DNA from: Actinomycetes bacterium
Lineage (GTDB): Bacteria > Actinomycetota > Acidimicrobiia > Acidimicrobiales > Ilumatobacteraceae
NCBI GenBank assembly: GCA_023417265.1
Contig: JAEZFY010000259.1
Coordinates: forward strand, 1 to 16,691
Direction of reading: 5' to 3'
Length of the DNA: 16,691 bases
Part shown: piece by piece, positions 7,021 to 14,200 of the stretch
Layout of the letters: every line of letters begins with the position of its first letter
Position numbering within the stretch: position 1 is the first letter of the stretch
Notes under the pieces: model-generated
What the model was told of the DNA's origin: nothing
What the model saw: only the letters and a program-made list of their open reading frames with translations
Databases searched by the model: none
Made by a program: the position numbers and the translations under genes

Positions 7021-7676
7021 GCGGTGACGAGGATCCGTTCGCTGGCGAAGGCGCCGACGCCGACGTGGTTCCCCTCGATCTCGATCGTCAATGTGCCGTC
7101 GGGCGAGGCGGCCGTCACCACGCCGGTGCGACCCGGGCGCAACGACGAGCCCTCGAGGAACTCGAGCAAGCCGGGCGTGAACTCGAGCTCCTCAGGAATC
7201 CGTCGCACGGTGAAGGGTTTGCCGACCGGATGGGTGGAGAGCGGCACGGCGCCCGAGTCGACGTAGTCGGAGCCCGGGATCGGGTTGCCGTGCGGGCACG
7301 TGGTGGGCGAGCCGAGCAGCTCGTCCATCGCCACCTCGACGCTCTCGCTCATCACGTGTTCCCACTTGCCGGCCTCGTGGTGCGCTTCGGCCCACGAGAG
7401 CTTGAGGATGTCGGTGAGGAATCGTTCGGCCAGGCGGTGTCGGCGGACGACCCGCTCGGCGAGCTCCTGACCTTCGGCGGTGAGCAGGATCTTGCCGTCG
7501 TTGGTGATCAGGCCGACGGTTTCGAGTTTGCGGATCATCTCGCTGACTGCCGGGCGGCTGACGTCGAGCCGTTCGGCGATGCGGGCCTGGATGATGTCGA
7601 CGTCGTCCTCGGCGAGCTCGAAGATGCACTCGCAGTACTCCTCGAACGCAGGGTGGTGCTCTCCGGGTGCGGGCAT
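7017..7676 (-). CDS. DtxR/MntR-family metal-dependent transcriptional repressor
   Basis: 219-residue DNA-binding repressor activated by Fe2+ or Mn2+. Residues ~10-75 form the winged helix (IQARIAERLDVSRPAVSEMI). Residues ~76-140 form the dimerisation/metal domain (RRHRLAERFL, EAGKWEHVMSE, CPHGNPIPG). Residues ~150-218 are an FeoA/SH3-like C-terminal domain. By alignment from memory, H80, E84, H99, E106 and H107 match DtxR ligands, and E13 and E16 match the MntR D8/E11 positions. The position of DtxR Cys102 (Glu99 in B. subtilis MntR) is G103, so metal preference cannot be called iron or manganese with confidence. Extra cysteines are C15, C17 and C127. TAGACT lies exactly six bases before the ATG. 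It overlaps the lipoprotein gene by ATGA. Confidence 0.92.
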   Translation of the reverse strand: MPAPGEHHPAFEEYCECIFELAEDDVDIIQARIAERLDVSRPAVSEMIRKLETVGLITNDGKILLTAEGQELAERVVRRHRLAERFLTDILKLSWAEAHHEAGKWEHVMSESVEVAMDELLGSPTTCPHGNPIPGSDYVDSGAVPLSTHPVGKPFTVRRIPEELEFTPGLLEFLEGSSLRPGRTGVVTAASPDGTLTIEIEGNHVGVGAFASERILVTA

Positions 7677-7688
7677 GCCGACAGTCTA
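7677..7688 (-). promoter_or_regulatory. Putative leaderless promoter of the DtxR-family gene
   Basis: TAGACT (7688 to 7683 on the minus strand), six bases (GTCGGC), then ATG. It lies in the 22-base gap after the helicase stop. No -35 consensus is visible, and I see no clear 19-bp DtxR-type operator overlapping it. Confidence 0.5.
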
Positions 7689-7698
7689 CGCCCGGGGT

Positions 7699-9414
7699 TC
7701 AGCGGCGTAGCCGGCGCAGCCAGCTCTCGGCGTAGCGCAACCGGCGCTGCAGCTGGTCGGTGGTGGCCATCGACACCTTGGAGATGCCGGCCAGGCGATT
7801 CATCTCGGCCTGCACGCGGGCGTGACTCCAGCCGGTGATGTCGACCAGCCGCTTGGCGATGTCGGCGTTGCGGGTGCGTAGGTCGTCCTTCTGCTCGGCG
7901 ACGCTCAGGCTGCTCCAGGCGACGAGCCCGGCTTCGGTGGGCACCGGCGGCAGATCGATCGTCAGGTCGGCGTCGTCGGCAAACACTGGCTCGGGCACGT
8001 CGGGCTCGACGTCCCAGCTCGAGTCGAAGTGCTGGACGCCGGCCTCGGTGACGGTGTGGAAGCGGATCGCGGTGGCGGTCGCCGACACCACCGAGAACAA
8101 CGACAGCTGCTCGGGACGCAGGTCGTCGTCGTGGACCTGGACATCGAAGTCGGCGTCGCGGTCGGGGCCCTCGGCGAGCGCGTCGTCGGGGCGTGGGGGG
8201 TTGAGCACGTGGCGGCGGGCCTCGGCGATCTGGAACGCGTGGTGCCGCAACCGCGGGTCGTCGGGCACGTACACATACGCCTTCTGTGGCCCGCGCCCGT
8301 GCTGCCAGCGCACGAACCGGCCGACCGCCTGGCGGAAGAACAGCTCGGTCGACGTCGTGGTGGCGTAGACACCGACCCGCAAACGCGGGATGTCGACCCC
8401 TTCCGACACCATCCGGACCGACACGAGCCAGGGCCGGTCGTTACCGGCGAACTCGGCGATCTTCTTCGAGGCGCCCGGGTCGTCGGACACGACGACGTCG
8501 GCCGGAGTCCCGAGCCGGTCGCGCAGGAGCCGGGCGATCGACTGGGCGTGACCCTGATCGATCGCGATGACGAGCCCGCCGGCGTCAGCCTGGCCGCCTT
8601 GCTCCGGCGCGCCGCTGCGAATCGCCTGCAGCCGGCGGTGGGCCTCCAGAATCACCGTCGGCAGCCAGTCGCCGTCGAGTGACAAGGCGGTGCGCAGCCG
8701 TGCCGACACCTGGTCGGACGCCAGCTCGTCGGCGAAGCTCGCCCGCAGCACGTCGCCCGACGGGGTGCTCCACTCCATCTGCCCGTCGACCCGGGGGAAG
8801 TACACCGGACGGACGACGCCGCCGTCGCGGAGCGCGTCGGCGTAGCCGTACACGTAGTCGGCATGGGCGAGGTCGCCTTCGGCGGTGGCGTCGTAGCGCA
8901 CGAACGGGATCCGCGCCGAGTCGCTCCGGAACGGGGTCCCGGACAGCGCCAGGCGCCGCGCCGCGTCGGCGAACGCAACCCCCACCGAATCGCCCCACGC
9001 CCGCTCGTGCCCGGCGTGGTGGATCTCGTCGAGGATCACCAACCCCTCGGCGCTGAGCGTGCGCAAGCGGGCCGCGGCGGCCCCGGTGGCCACCTGCTGG
9101 TAGGTGGTGACGAGCCCGTGGACGTCGCGGGCGAGCCCGCCGTCGGGTGCCCAATCCGGGTCGAGCTGGAGCCCGAGGCGGTGAGCGGCGAGCGACCACT
9201 GGACCTTGAGGTGGCTGGTGGGGGCGACGACGACGAGCCGGCGGTTGGCGCCGCCCTCGGCGGACCACGCGGCGAGCTGGGCGCGGGCACACGTGAGCGC
9301 GAACGTCGTCTTGCCGGCGCCCGGCGTGGCAACCGCCAGGAAGTCGGGCGTCGGCGCGCCGCGGAACAGGTCGAAGGCAGCGCGCTGCCAGGGGCGCAAC
9401 GTGACGGTGGACAT
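7699..9414 (-). CDS. SF2 DEAH-type helicase/ATPase of unknown role
   Basis: 571-residue superfamily 2 ATPase related to type III restriction/XPB-like helicases; I cannot name its orthologue. It opens with a Q-motif region (LRPWQRAAFDLF, Q10). Walker A is ATPGAGKT (29-36), motif Ib-like VTTYQQVATG follows, motif II is DEIHH (129-133) and motif III is LSGTPFRSD. The second RecA domain has SVRMVSEGVDIPRLRVGVYAT and motif VI QAVGRFVR (Q362-R369). The last ~190 residues have no helicase motif: an acidic stretch, then a basic helical end (ITGWSHARVQAEMNRLAGI, RRLRYAESWLRRLRR) that may bind nucleic acid. There is no nuclease or methylase neighbour, so this is not a restriction system. The frame is open to 9810, but that part overlaps the ABC-F gene; ATG at 9414 (MSTVTLRPWQ) is the sensible start. 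Confidence 0.88.
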   Translation of the reverse strand: MSTVTLRPWQRAAFDLFRGAPTPDFLAVATPGAGKTTFALTCARAQLAAWSAEGGANRRLVVVAPTSHLKVQWSLAAHRLGLQLDPDWAPDGGLARDVHGLVTTYQQVATGAAAARLRTLSAEGLVILDEIHHAGHERAWGDSVGVAFADAARRLALSGTPFRSDSARIPFVRYDATAEGDLAHADYVYGYADALRDGGVVRPVYFPRVDGQMEWSTPSGDVLRASFADELASDQVSARLRTALSLDGDWLPTVILEAHRRLQAIRSGAPEQGGQADAGGLVIAIDQGHAQSIARLLRDRLGTPADVVVSDDPGASKKIAEFAGNDRPWLVSVRMVSEGVDIPRLRVGVYATTTSTELFFRQAVGRFVRWQHGRGPQKAYVYVPDDPRLRHHAFQIAEARRHVLNPPRPDDALAEGPDRDADFDVQVHDDDLRPEQLSLFSVVSATATAIRFHTVTEAGVQHFDSSWDVEPDVPEPVFADDADLTIDLPPVPTEAGLVAWSSLSVAEQKDDLRTRNADIAKRLVDITGWSHARVQAEMNRLAGISKVSMATTDQLQRRLRYAESWLRRLRR

Positions 9415-9445
9415 GGGGGAGAGGGGGGACCGCGGCGGGGTCGCC

Positions 9446-9451
9446 ACCGTA
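9446..9451 (-). promoter_or_regulatory. Possible -10 box for the SF2 helicase gene
   Basis: TACGGT on the minus strand, identical to the hexamer before the YczE-like gene, lies 31 bases before the helicase ATG. It would give a leader of about 25 bases. TTCCGA sits 17 bases upstream as a poor -35. No Shine-Dalgarno is seen in the leader. Confidence 0.25.
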
Positions 9452-9514
9452 ACGTCGTCGCCGGTGGTTCGGAAACGCTCGCTGGTGGCCTGTCGGAGCC
9501 CCGGCCGCAGCTGC

Positions 9515-9526
9515 CAGACTGCGGGC
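9515..9526 (+). promoter_or_regulatory. Putative leaderless promoter of the ABC-F gene
   Basis: CAGACT, one base off TAGACT, then six bases (GCGGGC), then the ATG at 9527. The layout matches that of the repressor and lhr genes. The -35 region is weak. Confidence 0.4.
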
Positions 9527-11188
9527 ATGCCCGGCTCGTTGGTGCTCCGTTCGGTGAGCGTCAGCCGTGGTTCCCGGCTCGTGCTCGCCGACGTCGACGT
9601 CACGGTCGCGCCCGGCCACCGGATCGGCGTCGTCGGCCCGAACGGGGTCGGCAAGTCGACGCTCCTGGCGGTCGCCGCCGGCGAGCTCCAACCGGACGCC
9701 GGCGAGGTCCGCCGGGCCCCGGCTGCGGGCACGGTCGGCCACCTCCGCCAGGAGCCGCAGCGCACCGCCGAGACGGTGCGCGCCCAGCTCACCCGGCGCA
9801 CGGGCATCACCTGGGCCCAGCACCAGCTCGATCAGGCCACCCACGAACTCGCCACCGACGTCGACGGGGCCGCCACGCGCTACGACATCGCTCTGACACG
9901 GTGGATCGCGCTCGGCGCAGCCGACCTCGACGCCCGCATCGGGTCGATCGCCGACGAGCTCGGGCTCGCCGAATCGCTGCTCGACCAGCCGGTCATCACG
10001 CTCTCGGGCGGCCAGGCCGCGCGGGTGGGGCTGGCGGCGCTGCTCCTGTCGCGGTTCGACGTGTACCTCCTCGACGAACCCACCAACGACCTCGATCTGG
10101 ACGGGCTCGACCGGCTCGAGGCGTGGGTGCTCGGCAACGCGGCGGGGATGCTGATCGTCAGCCACGACCGGCGCTTCCTCGATCGGGTCGTCACCGACGT
10201 CGCCGAGCTCGACGAGTTCACCCACACGCTGAGCCTGTACGGCGGCGGCTACCGGGCCTATCGCGACGAGCGCGAACGAGCCCGCCAGCACGCGTGGGAA
10301 CGCTTCGACGAGTACGACAGCCAGCGCAAGAGCCTCGCCAGCCGGGCCCAACAGCAACGCGAATGGGCCTCGCAAGGCGTCGCCCGCGTGCGCCGCTCGC
10401 ACAACGACGAGCCCGACAAGAACATCCGCCGCTACCGCAAGGCGCAGACCGAACAGCTCGCCGCCAAGTCGGCCCAGACCCAACGCGCGATCGACCGGCT
10501 GGAAACGGTCGACAAGCCGCGCGAGTCGTGGCGGCTCGAGCTCGACATCCCGAGCGCCGGGCGCAGTGGCGACATCGTCACGCGCTGCACGAGTGCGGTG
10601 GTGCGCCACGTCGGCTTGTCGGGCGAGCCCGGCTTCCAGCTCGGCCCGCTCGACCTGCAACTCGAGTACGGCGAGCGGGTCGCCCTGGTGGGGCCGAACG
10701 GGGCCGGCAAGTCGACCCTGATCGACCTGATCGTCGGCCGGCTCGATGCCAACGAGGGCCACGTCCAGCGCGGGGCGAGCGTCGTCGTCGGCGAGATCGA
10801 GCAGGTGCGCGCCCAGCTCACCGGTGCCGACACCCTGCTCACCGCGTTCCAGGAGGCGACCGGTCTCACCGTCGCCGACGCGCGCACGCTGCTGGCCAAG
10901 TTCGGCCTTGTCGGCGAGCACGTCACCCGCCCGACCGCGTCGTTGTCGCCGGGCGAGCGCACCCGCGCCGGGCTCGCCCTGGTGATGGCCAACGGCGCCA
11001 ACCTGCTCGTGCTCGACGAGCCCACCAACCATCTCGACCTGCCCGCGATCGAACAGCTCGAGCAGGCGCTCGACTCGTTCGCCGGAACCGTGCTGCTGGT
11101 GACCCACGACCGTGAGCTGCTCGACCGCGTGCGCGTGACCCGCACGATTCGTCTCGAGGGCGGACGGCTCGTCACCGAACAGGACTGA
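9527..11188 (+). CDS. ABC-F family ATPase, translation factor type
   Basis: 553-residue soluble protein with two ABC ATPase domains and no membrane segment, the ABC-F layout. Such proteins bind the ribosomal E site and act on stalled or drug-bound ribosomes. Domain 1 has Walker A GPNGVGKST (37-45), signature LSGGQ, Walker B VYLLDEPTNDLD and switch SHDRRFLD. A charged helical linker (roughly 255-335) with DEYDSQRKSLASRAQQQREW and NIRRYRKAQTEQ corresponds to the P-site tRNA-interacting motif. Domain 2 has GPNGAGKST, Walker B LLVLDEPTNHLD and switch THDRELLD. Its signature is LSPGERTRA instead of LSGGQ, which is a normal variant in some ABC-F groups. The frame is open back to 9206, overlapping the divergent helicase; ATG at 9527 (MPGSLVLRSVSVS) starts right at domain 1. 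Whether it is housekeeping or an antibiotic resistance factor cannot be decided here. Confidence 0.92.
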   Translation: MPGSLVLRSVSVSRGSRLVLADVDVTVAPGHRIGVVGPNGVGKSTLLAVAAGELQPDAGEVRRAPAAGTVGHLRQEPQRTAETVRAQLTRRTGITWAQHQLDQATHELATDVDGAATRYDIALTRWIALGAADLDARIGSIADELGLAESLLDQPVITLSGGQAARVGLAALLLSRFDVYLLDEPTNDLDLDGLDRLEAWVLGNAAGMLIVSHDRRFLDRVVTDVAELDEFTHTLSLYGGGYRAYRDERERARQHAWERFDEYDSQRKSLASRAQQQREWASQGVARVRRSHNDEPDKNIRRYRKAQTEQLAAKSAQTQRAIDRLETVDKPRESWRLELDIPSAGRSGDIVTRCTSAVVRHVGLSGEPGFQLGPLDLQLEYGERVALVGPNGAGKSTLIDLIVGRLDANEGHVQRGASVVVGEIEQVRAQLTGADTLLTAFQEATGLTVADARTLLAKFGLVGEHVTRPTASLSPGERTRAGLALVMANGANLLVLDEPTNHLDLPAIEQLEQALDSFAGTVLLVTHDRELLDRVRVTRTIRLEGGRLVTEQD

Positions 11189-11219
11189 AACTGTCCCGAT
11201 CGGGGCATAGCGTCACCCC
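11185..11219 (+). promoter_or_regulatory. Leaderless lhr promoter with internal palindrome
   Basis: TAGCGT at 11208-11213 is followed by six bases (CACCCC) and the lhr ATG. CTGAAA at 11185-11190 stands 17 bases upstream as a -35 (4 of 6 with TTGACA) and overlaps the ABC-F stop codon. The spacer holds a perfect 10-bp palindrome, CCCGATCGGG (11195-11204). This is the most complete of the promoters seen here. Confidence 0.5.
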
Positions 11220-14200
11220 ATGGCCGATCACCCGGTGCTCGCCGCCTTCTCGCCGGCGGTGCGCGAGTGGTTCGCCGCCGCGTTCCCGGAGCCGACCCCG
11301 CCGCAGGTCGCCGGCTGGCCGCACATCCAGGCCGGCGCCAACACCCTGATCTGCGCCCCCACCGGCTCCGGCAAGACCCTCACCGCGTTCCTCGCCGCGA
11401 TCGACCAGCTCGTCGTCACCCCGCCATCGGACGACAAGGCCGTGCGCACCCGCGTGCTGTACATCTCGCCGTTGCGGGCGCTGGCGTTCGACGTCGAGAA
11501 GAACCTGCGCTCGCCGCTCAACGGCATCGGGCTGGCGGCCGAGCGGCTCGGCGTCGAGTTCCATCCGCCCACGGTGGCGATGCGCACCGGCGACACGCCG
11601 GCCAACGAGCGCCAGAAGCTGATCCGCCGGCCACCCGAGATCCTGATCACCACCCCCGAGTCGCTGTACCTGATGCTCACCTCGTCGGCGGCCGAAACGC
11701 TCGGCGGCGTCGAGACCGTGATCATCGACGAGATCCACGCGATGGCCACCACCAAGCGCGGCGCCCACCTCGCGCTCACGCTCGAGCGGCTCGAGGAGAT
11801 CACCGGACGTCCGCCGCAGCGGATCGGCCTGTCGGCCACCCAGCGCCCGCTCACCGAAACCGCCCGCTTCCTCGGCGGGTTCACCGACGACGGCTCGCCG
11901 CGCCCCGTCGAGATCGTCGACGCCGGAAGCCGCAAGCAGATCGAGGTCGAGGTCGTCGTGCCGGTCGACGACATGAGCAATCCCGGCGCCGCACTCGGGC
12001 CGCCATCGGGCGACCCCCACGACGCCACGCCGCGCAACTCGATCTGGCCGAGCATCTACCCGCGCGTGCTCGACCTGATCCTCGAACACCGCTCGACGAT
12101 CGTGTTCTGCAACGGGCGACGGGCCACCGAACGGATCGCCGCCAAGCTCAACGAGTTGTACCTCGAGCGACTCGCCAGCGAAGCCGGCGAGGGAACCGCC
12201 CCCGAGATGCCCACCCACGATCTCGTGCTCGCCCACCACGGTTCGCTGGCCCGCGAACAGCGGGTGGTCATCGAAGACCGCCTGAAGCGCGGCGACCTGC
12301 GCGGCATCGTCGCCACCAGCTCGCTCGAGCTCGGCATCGACATGGGCGCGGTCGACCTCGTGATCCAGATCGAATCACCGGGCGCCGTCAGCCGTGGGTT
12401 GCAGCGTGTCGGGCGGGCGGGGCACTCGGTCGGCGAGGCCAGCCGCGGCACGATCTTCCCCAAGCACCGCAGCGACCTGATCGAGGCGACCGTGGTGGCC
12501 CAGCGCATGCACGCCGGCGAGATCGAGCACAGCCGCTACCTGCGCAACCCGCTCGACGTGCTCGCCCAGCAGATCATCGCCCACGTCGCCGCCGTGGCCG
12601 GCACCACCGGCACCGTTGCGGTCGACGCCGTGAAGGCCGTGATGCGCCGCGCCGCCGCGTTCCACGACCTCACCGACGAGTTGTTCTTGAACGTGCTCGA
12701 CCTGCTCGCCGGGCGCTACCCCTCCGACGAATTCAACGAGCTTCGACCACGTCTCGTGTGGGACCGCGTCAACGACACGTTGCGGGCCCGCGACGGCAGC
12801 AAGCGGCTGGCCGTCACGAGCGGCGGCACGATCCCCGACCGCGGCATGTTCGGCGTGTTCCTGCCGGACGGCACCCGGGTCGGCGAACTCGACGAGGAGA
12901 TGGTCTACGAGAGCCGCCCCGGCGAGGCGTTCATCCTCGGCGCGTCGACGTGGCGGATCGAAGACATCGGGCACCACAAAGTGGTCGTCACGCCCGCCCC
13001 GGGGGCGCCCGCCAAGATGCCGTTCTGGCACGGCGACCGGCCCGGCCGCCCGCTCGAGCTCGGGCGCGCGATCGGTGCGTTCATGCGCGAGACGCGGAAG
13101 CTGCCCGACGGTCAGGCAGTCGCCACGCTGCAGGCCGACTACCACCTCGACGAGCGCGCCGCTGCCAACGTCGTCCAGTACCTGTCCGAACAGGCCGCCG
13201 CGACCGGCGCCCTGCCCGACGACCGCACGATCGTCGTCGAACGCTTCCGCGACGAGATCGGCGACTGGCGGGTGTGCATCCTCAGCCCGTTCGGCACGCC
13301 CGTCCACGCCCCGTGGGCGATGGCGATCGAGCGCCGCCTCGTCGAGCGCTACGAGCTGCCGGTCGAAACGATGTACGGCGAGGACGGGATCGTCGTCCGC
13401 CTGCCCGAAGCGATCACCGAGCTGGCCCCTGACGATCTCGTGATCGCTCCCGACGAGGTCCGCGAGATGGTCGTCGCCGCGCTGCCCCAGACGGCCCTGT
13501 TCGCAGCGCGCTTCCGCGAGTGCGCCGGCCGCGCCCTCTTGTTGCCGCGCCGGCGCCCCGACCAGCGCACCCCGCTGTGGCAGCAGCGCCAGCGGGCAGC
13601 CGACCTGCTCGCCGTGGCGGCCAAGTACCCGACCTTCCCGATCCTGTTGGAAACCAGCCGCGAGTGCCTCCAGGACGTGTTCGACGTCCCCGCCCTCACG
13701 GAGGTCCTGCAACAGCTGCAGTCGCGTCAGATTCGGCTCGTCCAGGTCGACACGGCGAGCGCCAGCCCGATGGCGTCGAGCCTCCTGTTCGGCTGGATCG
13801 CCGCCTACATGTACGAAGGCGACGCGCCGCTCGCCGAGCGCCGGGCCGCCGCGTTGGCGCTCGACCGCGACCTGTTGCGCGAGCTGCTCGGCGCCGAGGA
13901 GCTGCGCGAGCTGCTCGAACCCGGGGTCCTCGCCGACGTCGAGCTCGAACTGCAGTGCCTCGCCGACAACCGCCGGGCGCGCAGCGTCGACGAACTTCAC
14001 GACGTGCTCCGCCGGGTTGGCGACCTCACCGCCCAGGAAGCCGAGCTGCGCGCCGCCGACGGGCTCGACGCCCACGCCGCGCTCGCTCAACTGGTCGCCG
14101 AACGGCGGGCGATCACCGTGATGATCGGTGGCGCCGAGTCGTCCGAGCTGCGCTACATCGCCGCCGCGGACGCCGCCCGCTACCGCGCCGCGTTCGGTTG

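Noticed and set aside
7699..9414. Type III restriction or phage-defence helicase
   Set aside because: The fold is related, but there is no methylase, nuclease or other defence gene nearby and no sign of transfer such as an odd base composition.
9415..9810. N-terminal extension of the SF2 helicase
   Set aside because: It would overlap the start and first domain of the divergent ABC-F gene; the Q-motif follows directly after MSTVTLRPWQ at 9414.
8585..11107. Long minus-strand frame across the ABC-F and helicase genes
   Set aside because: Runs through two genes with full sets of ATPase motifs in other frames; itself only low-complexity residues.
8863..11115. Long plus-strand frame overlapping the helicase and ABC-F genes
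   Set aside because: Arg/Pro/Ala-rich shadow with no motif; both overlapped genes are well supported.
11189..11219. Rho-independent terminator after the ABC-F gene
   Set aside because: CCCGATCGGG has no loop and is not followed by a T-run; its position in the lhr promoter spacer fits a regulatory site better.
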